DNA of 64,000 nt from an uncultured bacterium (GTDB lineage Bacteria; CSSED10-310; CALFER01). Shown piece by piece: positions 9,934 through 18,997 of this stretch. The notes under the pieces are model-generated. The model worked only from the letters and a program-made list of their open reading frames with translations, ran no database searches and had not been told where the DNA came from. The first letter of the stretch is position 1. Each line of letters opens with the position of its first letter. The position numbers and the translations under genes were made by a program. The stretch spans positions 1 through 64,000 of the forward strand of contig CALFER010000090.1 of assembly GCA_937951895.1 (NCBI GenBank). The letters run 5' to 3'.

Positions 9934-12003
9934 ATGAGTCAGTTAGAGAGCGCACAGATCAGGAACATTGCCGTAGTTGGACATGGGGATTCAGGAAAAA
10001 CAACGTTCGTTTCATCGCTCCTGTACACAACGGGTGCGATCAAACGCGTGCTTTCAGTCGATGAAGGCAATACGATCACGGATTTCGATGAAGACGAGAT
10101 CAAACGAAAAATCTCGATCAGCACCGGCATCTGCTCGACCGTCTGGAAAAAATTCAAACTCAATCTTCTCGACACACCAGGCTACAGCGATTTCATCTGC
10201 GATGCCTTTCCGGCGTTGCGCGTATCCGACATCGCCGCCTGCATGGTCAACACGGCCAGCATCGGTGTCGAAGCCAATTTCGAGCGGATCTGGGAGTCGG
10301 ATTCCGGTATTCCGGCGGCACGCATCGTCCTGTTCAACAAACTCGATCGCGAAAATACGCTCTTCACCAAATCTCTGGAAACATACCGCACCGGCGTATC
10401 GAACCGGATCATCCCGATCGCGTTGCCGGTCGGCAAAGATGCCTCATTCCTGGGAATCGTCGACATCATCCGGATGAAGTACTGGAAATATGAGGATAAC
10501 GGATCGGGGAAATGCACGGTTCTGGACATCCCGGCCAGCATGGCAGCCGAAGTCGACGAGTATCGCTCCATGCTGATCGAAGCGATTGCGGAAGTCGATG
10601 ATTCTCTCCTCGAAAAATACCTCGAAGGCGGAGAAATCGACTCGGGAGAAATCCAGAAAGCGCTCAAACAGGGTGTCATGGAGGGAAAGGTTCATCCGGC
10701 GATACCGATCTCAGCCAGTCGCAACATCGGCATCTCGTTCTTCGTCGACTTCTGTATCGATTTCTGCCCCTCCCCTGCGGATGTTCCTCCCCTTAAGATC
10801 GATGGAAAAGACATTATCTGCGATGCGTCCGCCCCACTGGTCGCTCAGATTTTCAAGACGATCGTCGACCCGTACACCGGGAAAATTTCCGTGTTCAGAG
10901 TGTTCCGCGGTGCATTGAAGCAGGACATGACCTACAAGAACACCACGCGCGGCGAATCCGAGAAGTTCCAAACCGTGTTCTTTCTTCAGGGGAAGACCCA
11001 GAACACGACGGATATCGTCGTTGCCGGCGACATCGCCGCCAGTTCGAAACTGAAGGAAACGACAACGGGTGATACATTATGCGAAAACGATGAGAAGATC
11101 GTTTTGTCGGCGATCAAGTATCCGAGGCCTCTGATCAGTTATGCGTTCATACCGGCAAGCAAGAGTGATGAAGAAAAGATTTCTTCGTCTCTGACGCGGA
11201 TCGCCGAGGAAGACCCGACATTGATTTACGAACGCAATCCGGAAACAAACGAACTGCTCGTTTCCGGAATGGGTCAGTCGCATCTCGAAGTCGCCCAGGA
11301 ACGCCTCAAGCGGAAATTCGGTGTGACGGCCAACATGAAAACCCCCAAGATCCCTTACAAAGAAACGATCAAAGGCGCTGCGGATGTGCGGTATCGACAC
11401 AAGAAGCAAACCGGGGGCGCAGGTCAGTTCGGCGAAGTTGCGATCAAGCTCAATCCGATGCCGCGCGGAGGCGGTTTCGAGTTTGTCGATGCGATTGTGG
11501 GCGGCGTCGTTCCGAACCAGTATATTCCCAGCGTCGAGAAAGGCGTTCGCAGTTTCATGCAGAGCGGTGTTCTGGCCGGATATCCAGTCGTTGACATTCA
11601 GGTCACGCTTTATGACGGAAAATCCCACCCTGTCGACTCGAAGGACATCGCATTTCAGATCGCCGGACTCATGGCCATGAAAGAAGCCTGGGCCAAAGCC
11701 AAACCGATCCTGCTCGAACCGATCATGAAGGCCCGAATTGTCGTGCCGGAAGCCGACATGGGGACAGTCATCGGAGATCTGAATTCAAAACGCGGACGTG
11801 TGCTCGGAATGGAATCTCTTGGCCGCAAACAGGTCATTCTCGCCAGCGTACCCATGGCGGAAATGCTCATGTATGAACCCTCACTCCGCTCGATGACGGG
11901 CGGCCGAGGCTCTTATCTGATGGATTTCGATCACTACGAAGAACTTCCCGCGCTTCTGACGGACGCAGTCGTAGCCGCCTACAAGAAGGACAAGGAAGAG
12001 TAG
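9934..12003 (+). CDS. Elongation factor G-like GTPase (EF-G paralogue)
   Basis: A 689-residue translational GTPase with the full EF-G domain order. The P-loop is GHGDSGKTT (residues 16-24), switch II DTPGYSDF (80-87) and G4 NKLDRE (135-140); domain IV carries RHKKQTGGAGQFGEV. Canonical EF-G has DTPGH; here the catalytic His position is Tyr84, as in the EF-G-2/EF-G-like subfamily, so it is more likely this paralogue than the main translocase. No rpsL, rpsG or tufA lies beside it, which also argues against canonical fusA. It ends at a strong terminator. An AGAGGT ribosome site precedes the ATG. Confidence 0.9.
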   Translation: MSQLESAQIRNIAVVGHGDSGKTTFVSSLLYTTGAIKRVLSVDEGNTITDFDEDEIKRKISISTGICSTVWKKFKLNLLDTPGYSDFICDAFPALRVSDIAACMVNTASIGVEANFERIWESDSGIPAARIVLFNKLDRENTLFTKSLETYRTGVSNRIIPIALPVGKDASFLGIVDIIRMKYWKYEDNGSGKCTVLDIPASMAAEVDEYRSMLIEAIAEVDDSLLEKYLEGGEIDSGEIQKALKQGVMEGKVHPAIPISASRNIGISFFVDFCIDFCPSPADVPPLKIDGKDIICDASAPLVAQIFKTIVDPYTGKISVFRVFRGALKQDMTYKNTTRGESEKFQTVFFLQGKTQNTTDIVVAGDIAASSKLKETTTGDTLCENDEKIVLSAIKYPRPLISYAFIPASKSDEEKISSSLTRIAEEDPTLIYERNPETNELLVSGMGQSHLEVAQERLKRKFGVTANMKTPKIPYKETIKGAADVRYRHKKQTGGAGQFGEVAIKLNPMPRGGGFEFVDAIVGGVVPNQYIPSVEKGVRSFMQSGVLAGYPVVDIQVTLYDGKSHPVDSKDIAFQIAGLMAMKEAWAKAKPILLEPIMKARIVVPEADMGTVIGDLNSKRGRVLGMESLGRKQVILASVPMAEMLMYEPSLRSMTGGRGSYLMDFDHYEELPALLTDAVVAAYKKDKEE

Positions 12004-12026
12004 TTCGACTCCGTGTGGACACATCG

Positions 12027-12055
12027 ACGCCCGGCAGTTGCCGGGCGTTTTTTTT
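12027..12055 (+). terminator. Rho-independent terminator after the EF-G-like gene
   Basis: A perfect 10-bp GC-rich inverted repeat (12027-12036 with 12039-12048; core CGCCCGGC/GCCGGGCG) is followed by eight T residues (12048-12055). It is 24 nt past the stop codon of the EF-G-like gene and just before the convergent gene ending at 12084. Confidence 0.92.
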
Positions 12056-12083
12056 ACTCATCCGAACAGCTATCGAATGCCAT

Positions 12084-13976
12084 TCAGTTTTGGGGTTTGT
12101 CCTGCTTTTCGGGCTTAATCATCGGCGCGAACTGAGAATCCGGTCTTTTTTCTTTCAGATTTTTGGGGATACTCTTGCCCATCGCGACCAGTTCCTGCCG
12201 CGCCATGATGTTCTCAGAATCGAGTTGCAGCACCTTGAGGAACTGCTTTTCGGCCTGAACGAAATCGCCGTCCTGTTTGAACAGCGTACCGAGAATCGAG
12301 TAATAGATACTGTTTTCCGGTTCGAGTTGAATGGCCTTCTGGCATGCCAGAACACCGGCCCGGTACCATCGGGGATTTTTCAGGCACACTTCCGCGAGTT
12401 TGGCATAGTATCGAGGTTCATAAGGATCCAGGTCGATCGCAGAGCGAAAGTACTCCATCGCCGTGCGATACTCTCGGGATTGCAACGATTTCAACCCGAC
12501 AGAGAACTGGAGTTGGGCTTTGGTGCGCTGTTTGACGCTGTCGGACTCCACATCCGGTGTTGTCCTGCCGATTCTGACATCGTAGTTTTGCCTTTCAGAG
12601 TCATCCGAGAGTGTATGATAGGCATTCCGGATCATGACAAAAATCTGATCCATCTTTTCGCGGATGTCTTCCGGGTCGTCCTCGGTTCGCGCATCCGGAT
12701 GATACTGCTTGGCCATACGGAAATAGGCCGCTTTGATGTCTGCCTGAGGGGCATCGGGATTCAATCCGAGTATCTCGTAGAAGTTCTGCCGCTGGTACTT
12801 CTCCCAGACACCCCGGATCGTCTTTCTCCGATTGACCAGATCATCGGCGTCGACCGGTTTCTGGGCCGAGAATCGGATGATGTTCGACTTGTACAGCAGG
12901 TACAATGTAATCAGGAGTTTCTCACGATCGATCTTGAGGAGGCGGCCGAGATCCTTGACGGTGGAGTTCCCGTCGATCCGCGACAGCATGAAGCCAAGCG
13001 CCGTATCTTTCGGGAACTTTGCATACACTTTCTCGTCCAGTTCACCCTGAATCACCGGCACGAGATCCACGGATGAGATGGCCTGATGCAGATCCTGTTT
13101 GAATTTTTCGGTGTACTGCTGATAGATCGCCTGCAGGTCCGCGTGACCCGGAAAGTCGATCAGGATTTTCTTGAGTTTTGTCCAGGCTTCCCAGTAGCGG
13201 GCCTTCGTGAAAAAGATCTCGGCTTCAGCCAACTCTTTCTTAACCTCGTCTGGCAGCTGCTGCTCGGTCTTGGCATACGTTTCGATCCGGCCTTCTTCAA
13301 GATATCGGAGCAGGAGGGTGACGACTTCGAATTCCGTCAGCATCGACACGGCACAGATCGATCGAACATGGCTCGGTTCCGCCAGCGCATCAAAGAACCG
13401 ACGAACTTCCGGCTGAGGGTGTTCCCTGACCTGCATCAGTCGAAACGCCTCGTCGCGACTCCGGAAAATGCCTTTGATCGGCAGTCTCGAATCGATTTCA
13501 CGCCGCAACCGAAGCCTTTCGAGCCCGTGCTCGATGACCCACTTGAAAGGTAATTTCAGTGAAATCGTTTTCGTGTCCGGGAACTGGTCGGGATAGAAGA
13601 TGAAGTCACCCGCGCGCCACTCGAACAGACTCAGGATGATGTCCTGACTTTGTCGTTTGAGCACTTCGAGAAATTCGCGTTCCGTGACATACCCTTTTTC
13701 GATCAGTTTCTTTGCGAACTGGCCGTCGGAGATCTGCGTTTCAAGCTCGAAATCCAACTGCTGCGAGTCCGGAAGAATTTGCATTCTCCGGATCACGGAT
13801 CGAAAGCTGTCTTCGGCGAACTCGGAGTAAGCCGACATGATTTCGCCGTTTTCGATCAGAATGAATTTGGATTTATTCTCGCTGGAGATTCTCAGCGTTC
13901 CGGACTGTTTGTTCGAGTTCAGATATGTAATCAGTTTTGCGAATTCGAGTTGCGAGAGGTTTCCTTTTTGACTCAT
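12084..13976 (-). CDS. DUF4388 - J-domain - TPR fusion protein
   Basis: A 630-residue cytoplasmic protein with three recognisable parts. Residues 1-110 resemble DUF4388 (LSQLEFAKLITYLNSNKQSGTLRI...ILIENGEIMSAYS), found in signalling proteins of several phyla. Around 400-465 is a J domain (NFYEILGLNPDAPQADIKAAYFRMAKQYHPDA) with the essential HPD intact, expected to stimulate a DnaK ATPase. Residues 480-605 contain TPR-like repeats (YYAKLAEVCLKN, YYSILGTLFKQDGD). The middle probably adds winged-helix segments. It follows trxA by 49 nt and may be cotranscribed with dsbD-trxA. Target unknown. Confidence 0.85.
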   Translation of the reverse strand: MSQKGNLSQLEFAKLITYLNSNKQSGTLRISSENKSKFILIENGEIMSAYSEFAEDSFRSVIRRMQILPDSQQLDFELETQISDGQFAKKLIEKGYVTEREFLEVLKRQSQDIILSLFEWRAGDFIFYPDQFPDTKTISLKLPFKWVIEHGLERLRLRREIDSRLPIKGIFRSRDEAFRLMQVREHPQPEVRRFFDALAEPSHVRSICAVSMLTEFEVVTLLLRYLEEGRIETYAKTEQQLPDEVKKELAEAEIFFTKARYWEAWTKLKKILIDFPGHADLQAIYQQYTEKFKQDLHQAISSVDLVPVIQGELDEKVYAKFPKDTALGFMLSRIDGNSTVKDLGRLLKIDREKLLITLYLLYKSNIIRFSAQKPVDADDLVNRRKTIRGVWEKYQRQNFYEILGLNPDAPQADIKAAYFRMAKQYHPDARTEDDPEDIREKMDQIFVMIRNAYHTLSDDSERQNYDVRIGRTTPDVESDSVKQRTKAQLQFSVGLKSLQSREYRTAMEYFRSAIDLDPYEPRYYAKLAEVCLKNPRWYRAGVLACQKAIQLEPENSIYYSILGTLFKQDGDFVQAEKQFLKVLQLDSENIMARQELVAMGKSIPKNLKEKRPDSQFAPMIKPEKQDKPQN

Positions 13977-14025
13977 GGTCGATCAGTCTCCCCGCGAGAT
14001 CGGCTCTGACATCAAGTATGTTATA

Positions 14026-14343
14026 TCAAATATGTTTCAGAATGAGTGAGTTTATTTTGTCTTTTGATGCCGAGCCCACGAGTTTATCCACGAGTGATCC
14101 GGCCTTGAAAAAAAGCAGTGTCGGTAGGGACATGACCTGATAGTCCTGAGCGAGCGCGGTTTCGACGCCTGCATCGACCTCGAAAAACCGAACTTTTCCG
14201 CCATGTTCCTGATCCAGTTCAGCAAGAATCGGAGGTATTTTTTTACAAGGACCGCACCACGCCGCTCCGAAGTCGACAACGACGAGAACCGGTGATTTCA
14301 TAACAAGCTGTTCAAACTCTGCCCGGGTAATTTTCTGACTCAT
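14026..14343 (-). CDS. trxA: Thioredoxin
   Basis: A 105-residue single-domain thioredoxin with the active site WCGPC (residues 29-33) and the cis-Pro loop SLPTLLFF near 73. It lacks a signal peptide, so it acts in the cytoplasm, reducing protein disulfides. Its start (AGGAG 7 nt upstream) is 18 nt after the dsbD stop; cytoplasmic thioredoxin is the known electron donor to DsbD, which makes the pairing functional. Confidence 0.95.
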   Translation of the reverse strand: MSQKITRAEFEQLVMKSPVLVVVDFGAAWCGPCKKIPPILAELDQEHGGKVRFFEVDAGVETALAQDYQVMSLPTLLFFKAGSLVDKLVGSASKDKINSLILKHI

Positions 14344-14361
14344 GACGCCACTCCTTCCTGA

Positions 14362-16179
14362 TCACTCGGCAGCGGTTACGGCCGATGCACGCGCAGATTC
14401 CATGAAACGTTTGAATTGAGCGGGCGGCAGGAAACTGACAAAACGCGCAACTTCCTCCCCCGCCGGACTCAGATAGATCACAGTCGGCAGACCCTTGACG
14501 TCGAATCGCTCCTGAATATCTCTGACTCGCTGACTTTTACTGTCGGTACAGTCGATCCTTATCAGCATATAATCCGCCAGGATCGTTTTGATTTCATCGT
14601 TCGAGAAAGTTTTATGTTCGAGTTCCTTGCAGGCCGCGCACCATTCAGCACCAAAATCGATCAGAATCGGTCGATTCTGCTGTTTTGCATCGATCAGTGC
14701 CTGATCGAGATCGGTTCTCCAGGCGGACCCTGCCGTGGTGCCCCCTCCGATTTCCGGAGTCCCCGGGGTTGGAACGACCCTGCCGGGAACCGGGAGCAGT
14801 GAGATAATCATGTACAGGCCTGCGACCGCAAGAATCAGGGCGAGGCCTTTTCTGAATCTGGAGGTCGTTTCCGCTCCCTCCTCCAGTTTCTCGAACAATC
14901 CGATCAGGGCCGCGAGCATGACGCTGAAAACACCCCACAGGATTCCCGAAAGCGGTGGCGGAAGACTCGGGCCGACGATCCATATTGCGGCCGCGATCAT
15001 CAGGACACCGAACGTCTTCTTGACTTTATCCATCCACATACCCGCGCTGGGCAGGCTGGTCAGCAATCCGGAGAACGTGCCGAGGATCAGGAAGATGATG
15101 CCCATTCCGAATGCGAATGCCATCATCAGACTGAATCCGACCACGATGCGCCCGGTTGTCGCGATATAAGTCAGAAGGAGAATGACAACCGGCCCGGCAC
15201 ATGGGGCCGCCACCAACCCCGCCACCATCCCCATGATCATCGCACCGAAAAATCCTCGGCGCGGCCCTGAACCCTGAAGTTTTGTCGCAATTCCGGACGG
15301 AAGTGAAATGTCGAAAATTCCGAGCATCGACAGACCCATCGCGGCGAAGATCACACCCACGATACCGACGATCAGCGGAGTCTGGGTGATCGAACCGAAC
15401 AGCGACTTCGTCAGGGCGGCAACGACTCCGAGTGAGGAATAAATCACGGCAAGACCCAGCACGTAAAACAGGGAGAGCACGAATCCGCGCCATTTCCCGT
15501 GGCCCGCGCTCCGACCTCCGATGTAACCGATCGTGATCGGGATCATGGGATAGATACATGGCGTCAGGCTGGTCAGGAATCCTGCGACAAACACGATCAT
15601 CAGCGCCATCCATGATCCCTTGTCGAGCGCACTGGATAACCGACCCTCCAATGTCTCGTCACTCGCACTCTTCTCCTTGAATTGCCGCTCAATCTCCAGC
15701 ACGGCAGGATTCTGAACCGATTCCCGGGCAATCGTGATCCGGATATCGAACGGTATCTGTTTCGGCGGGAAACACATGAAGTGTTCGCCTTCAGTACAGA
15801 TCTGATAACTGGCATAGCCCTTGATGGTCAGTTCGCCATGGGGTTGGTCCGGTGAGATCGACAGAGGGAGTTTCAGAATTGCCGTGTCCCGGCGGATCAG
15901 TTCATCCTCGAGAAAAACACCGGGAGTGACTTCAAGCATCCCCGCAGAGACCGTTTCGATCTTCGGTTCAGAGTCGAGTGCCATTTCGAGAAAGTTCTGA
16001 GTGAGATGTGTTTCAGGTGGCATCCGGTATTCAGCAAAAAGAACGAGATCCGATCCTGGGACGACCGCTTTATGAGATGGTACGATCCGGATCTTGACCT
16101 CGGGGACGTCCTGCGCCCCGGTTGAAACCCCGCACAACATCAGCATAATGGTGATCAGAATGATGAATCGAGTCTTCAT
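14362..16179 (-). CDS. dsbD: Thiol:disulfide interchange protein DsbD
   Basis: A 605-residue inner-membrane electron carrier that passes reducing power from thioredoxin to the periplasm. Order: signal peptide (MKTRFIILITIMLMLCGVSTGA), an N-terminal DsbD-alpha-like domain with CTEGEHFMCFPP, an eight-helix CcdA-like region (TPCIYPMIPITIG and APCAGPVVILL bearing the redox Cys), and a C-terminal thioredoxin domain with WCAAC (residues 513-517). The start at 16179 has GGAG 6 nt upstream; the frame stays open to 16914 but that part has no family similarity and is antisense to another gene. Confidence 0.93.
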   Translation of the reverse strand: MKTRFIILITIMLMLCGVSTGAQDVPEVKIRIVPSHKAVVPGSDLVLFAEYRMPPETHLTQNFLEMALDSEPKIETVSAGMLEVTPGVFLEDELIRRDTAILKLPLSISPDQPHGELTIKGYASYQICTEGEHFMCFPPKQIPFDIRITIARESVQNPAVLEIERQFKEKSASDETLEGRLSSALDKGSWMALMIVFVAGFLTSLTPCIYPMIPITIGYIGGRSAGHGKWRGFVLSLFYVLGLAVIYSSLGVVAALTKSLFGSITQTPLIVGIVGVIFAAMGLSMLGIFDISLPSGIATKLQGSGPRRGFFGAMIMGMVAGLVAAPCAGPVVILLLTYIATTGRIVVGFSLMMAFAFGMGIIFLILGTFSGLLTSLPSAGMWMDKVKKTFGVLMIAAAIWIVGPSLPPPLSGILWGVFSVMLAALIGLFEKLEEGAETTSRFRKGLALILAVAGLYMIISLLPVPGRVVPTPGTPEIGGGTTAGSAWRTDLDQALIDAKQQNRPILIDFGAEWCAACKELEHKTFSNDEIKTILADYMLIRIDCTDSKSQRVRDIQERFDVKGLPTVIYLSPAGEEVARFVSFLPPAQFKRFMESARASAVTAAE

Positions 16180-16189
16180 AGGAATCTCC

Positions 16190-16813
16190 ATGGTGGTGCG
16201 GCCGGCCGGATGGCTCCGGGCGAAGAGTGCCGCGCCGTATTGTAGACGAACTCGTTGTGAAAAAAAACACATATGGGACGGATTCGAGCGCTGTTTGCTG
16301 AGCGGTCTCCTGTTCCTGTCTCTTGTTGCACTCGCCGCTTGTGAACCTCCCGATCGGAAACCGGTCATGATCCCCGATTCGGAATCCAGACCGGGAACAC
16401 GCATTGCGGATATCCGTTTCCAATCGAACGGATCCGATTTTTCACCCGCGAACCCCTCCCCTATCCCGCTCGCGCTCTTTCTGGTCGACCTGAACGCGCC
16501 GGCATCGCGCGCGCAGATTTCTGAGATCGAAAAACTGCGAACCCGCATTCCGGCATCCCTGCTCGATCTTACAGCCGCCGCTCTGCAACCGAAATCGCGG
16601 CTCAGATCCCGCCAGTTCATGACCACCCATTCCGATAAATTCCGTTTGGTGTTCGGGAACGAAAGAGATATCCTTGCTTTCGGGAAAGGGACGATACTCC
16701 CAACCTGCTTTCTTCTCGACGAAAACCGCACAACCCGGTTTCGACATGATGGTTTTATCCGAGTCGCCGACATCGAGAAAGCGATTCGAAGCATGGTGAA
16801 TTTACCCTCGTGA
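16190..16813 (+). CDS. Predicted lipoprotein with thioredoxin-like fold lacking CxxC
   Basis: The protein has a hydrophobic signal segment LLSGLLFLSLVALAAC with a lipobox (LAAC) and then about 155 residues. The mature part resembles TlpA/SCO-like thioredoxin folds (LFLVDLNAPASRAQISEIEKLR, later ILPTCFLLDENRTTRFRHDGFI with the cis-Pro TCF loop), but no CxxC pair is present, so it is unlikely to be a redox enzyme of the usual kind. The start is uncertain: ATG at 16190 (AGGA 6 nt upstream) gives a 207-residue protein with a long basic N-region; TTG at 16295 gives a shorter signal peptide. It is divergent from dsbD, with 5' ends almost touching, and overlaps the DUF1573 gene's alternative start. 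Confidence 0.65.
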   Translation: MVVRPAGWLRAKSAAPYCRRTRCEKKHIWDGFERCLLSGLLFLSLVALAACEPPDRKPVMIPDSESRPGTRIADIRFQSNGSDFSPANPSPIPLALFLVDLNAPASRAQISEIEKLRTRIPASLLDLTAAALQPKSRLRSRQFMTTHSDKFRLVFGNERDILAFGKGTILPTCFLLDENRTTRFRHDGFIRVADIEKAIRSMVNLPS

Positions 16814-16824
16814 AAGGATTGGAC

Positions 16825-17940
16825 ATGTACAGATTTCTCTTCATTCTCAGCATCCTCGCGATTCTCCTTGCATCCGCCGCCACCCGTGCGGAATCCGATC
16901 CCCCCAAGGAACAACTTTCTCTGAAGTCAGGACAGGATATGGCATCCCACGCTGATTTACGGTGTGACACATCGGTATTCGATTTCGGACGGATTTATTC
17001 CGGCAGATCGATCACCCACACTTTCACTCTCCTCAACCACTCCACGGATAAAACCATCTCGATCGACGAACTGCGCTCGGATTGCGGCTGTTCGGTGACT
17101 CTGACAGGTGACCGGATGATCGCACCGGGAAACAGCACATCGATCCAGTTCACGATGGACTCCGATATGCCCGAAGGACCGTTTTCCAGGAAGATTACCG
17201 TCGATTATACGACGGGCGAAACGAAACAATGGATTGAGCTCACGGTCAAGGGAGAGCTGCTGACTGTCGTTCGATGTCAGCCGACTCATGTCTATTTCAA
17301 GAAAGTGATGTACGGGGAAGCCGCAACCGAGCATGTCACGGTCATACCGGTCGAACCCGTCAATCTTCTCGGAGTCCGGACCGAGAACAACAAGGTGGAA
17401 GTTTCTTTCTCGACCATCCGTGGCGAAGACGCAGAATCCGAGACCCAGAAGGGGGATCAAACCGTCTCATCGTCCTGGGATCTGACCGTCACGATCCCCG
17501 CGACCGCGCCCGCAGGCAAGCTGGAAGACACCCTTATCCTGTCCCTGGATCATCCCGACCAGACGGAATGCCGGGTCATCGTCAAGGCGGTCGTCAGAAG
17601 CTCCGTTTCGGTCATGCCCACACAGATCTACCTGGGCTCGATCGAATCGGGTGAGGAGCGCTCGGCGAAAATCAAGGTATCCAAATCCGGCAACGCGACG
17701 CTGCAGGCTCCGACGGTCAAGACGGATCTCAAGGGGGTGACCTGGACCATCGAAGAGAAGAAAGCGGGCGTAGAATTCGAGATCAAGCTGGTGTTCAGGA
17801 TTCCGGAAGAAACAAGCGCTCAGTATTCAGGGATCATCACCGTGATGACGACCGATCCGACACTTCCCGAATTCGAAGTGCCTCTGTTCGGATATCGCGT
17901 TCCGGTGCGCAAATCGTCGGATTCCACACCGGTTAAATAA
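16825..17940 (+). CDS. Secreted DUF1573-domain protein
   Basis: A 371-residue exported protein: signal peptide MYRFLFILSILAILLASAATRA, then a DUF1573 domain (FDFGRIYSGRSITHTFTLLNH..ISIDELRSDCGCSVTL, residues about 45-90) with the characteristic CGC, followed by two more Ig/ASH-like beta modules (IYLGSIESGEERSAKIKVSK). The binding partner of DUF1573 is not established. ATG 16825 has AAGGA 6 nt upstream; a GTG at 16810 overlapping the previous stop is the alternative. Together with the preceding lipoprotein it forms a two-gene envelope operon divergent from dsbD. Confidence 0.8.
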   Translation: MYRFLFILSILAILLASAATRAESDPPKEQLSLKSGQDMASHADLRCDTSVFDFGRIYSGRSITHTFTLLNHSTDKTISIDELRSDCGCSVTLTGDRMIAPGNSTSIQFTMDSDMPEGPFSRKITVDYTTGETKQWIELTVKGELLTVVRCQPTHVYFKKVMYGEAATEHVTVIPVEPVNLLGVRTENNKVEVSFSTIRGEDAESETQKGDQTVSSSWDLTVTIPATAPAGKLEDTLILSLDHPDQTECRVIVKAVVRSSVSVMPTQIYLGSIESGEERSAKIKVSKSGNATLQAPTVKTDLKGVTWTIEEKKAGVEFEIKLVFRIPEETSAQYSGIITVMTTDPTLPEFEVPLFGYRVPVRKSSDSTPVK

Positions 17941-18981
17941 TCACAGCATCGTCTCAATTTTCATCTTCGATTTGATGTCGGTATACAGTTTCTCGCGAGC
18001 TTCTTCCTTTTTTCTGGATTCCAATCCCTTCCGGATTTTATCGGAGGATTCTTCCATGGTCAGCGTCCGAGCGCTGTTTTTCTCAATGGACTGGAACACA
18101 TAGATCCCGGTCGGTGTCTCGATCGGTTTCGAGACTTCTCCGGCATTGAGTGCGAAGAGGGCATCTTCGAGCTCCTTCTGCAGTTTGCCGCGTGTCACGG
18201 TCCCCAGATCACCACCGTTTCCAGCGGTCTGGGTGTCCTCACTGCATTCCTTCGCCAGATCCTCGAATTTTTTACCGGACTGGACATCTTTGGCGATAGA
18301 TTCGGCTTTTTTCATGGCCGCCGCATGTTTGTCCTTATAATCAGCGGCTTCCTTCGGTGGCACCTTGAGCAATACCTGACGGGCATGCACGCTTTCGGGC
18401 TGTGCGAATTTATCGGTATTCGTCTGATAAAACGTTTTGATTTCCTCGTCCGTGACCTTGATCATATCTTTGGTGCGGGTATCGACGAATTTGTCGACGA
18501 CGATCTGTTTCGAGACTTCGGTGCGGAATTTCTTCATATCCTTGATGCCGCCTAAAAATCGCTGCTGGGCTTCCGGTCCTTCACCAAAGATCTTCTGAAA
18601 CTGACTGATCCGTTCATCGATTTCTGCTTCCGTAACCGCGATTTTCTCGGCAGATGCCGCCTTCTGCATGATGCGCTCCTTGACCAATCGATCCAGAAAC
18701 TCCTTGCGCATCTGTGAGAGTCGATCATCCGAGAATTGCATGTTCGGGCTGACTTCCCGGAATTTATCCGTAAAGCCGGTCACCTTTTCCTCAACTTCCC
18801 ACGCATAAATCGGATCACCGTCGATTTTCGCAACGATTTTTTTCGGGTCCGCCGCTTTGGGAGCCGGTGTCGGCATCAGTCCGGCATCGGGAGCCACGGT
18901 GGCGGCCGGAGGATTGGCCTGCGCCAGGACAAACGAATGAGTCAGAATCAGAATCACAGCCAGAATCAATAGTTTTTTCAC
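17941..18981 (-). CDS. Periplasmic parvulin-type peptidyl-prolyl isomerase (PpiC/SurA family)
   Basis: A 346-residue exported chaperone. GTG start at 18981 (GGAGG 6 nt upstream) begins a signal peptide VKKLLILAVILILTHSFVLAQ; the frame continues 42 codons upstream without any signal-like sequence. A SurA-N-like helical domain (IDGDPIYAWEVEEKV, DRLVKERIMQKAA) is followed by one parvulin domain (HARQVLLKVPPK...FEDLAKECSEDTQTAGNGGDLGTVTRGKL...YVFQSIEK) near residues 200-310. It probably assists outer-membrane or secreted proteins. Its stop abuts the convergent DUF1573 gene without spacer. It is last in a manC-type operon. Confidence 0.9.
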   Translation of the reverse strand: MKKLLILAVILILTHSFVLAQANPPAATVAPDAGLMPTPAPKAADPKKIVAKIDGDPIYAWEVEEKVTGFTDKFREVSPNMQFSDDRLSQMRKEFLDRLVKERIMQKAASAEKIAVTEAEIDERISQFQKIFGEGPEAQQRFLGGIKDMKKFRTEVSKQIVVDKFVDTRTKDMIKVTDEEIKTFYQTNTDKFAQPESVHARQVLLKVPPKEAADYKDKHAAAMKKAESIAKDVQSGKKFEDLAKECSEDTQTAGNGGDLGTVTRGKLQKELEDALFALNAGEVSKPIETPTGIYVFQSIEKNSARTLTMEESSDKIRKGLESRKKEEAREKLYTDIKSKMKIETML

Positions 18982-18997
18982 TGCAACCTCCCGATTT

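Noticed and set aside
12015..13076. Plus-strand frame starting inside the terminator after the EF-G-like gene
   Set aside because: It would be translated through the terminator hairpin and is antisense to the J-domain protein.
16180..16914. N-terminal extension of dsbD by 245 codons
   Set aside because: The sequence before MKTRFI lacks family similarity and would bury the signal peptide; the plus strand encodes the lipoprotein here.
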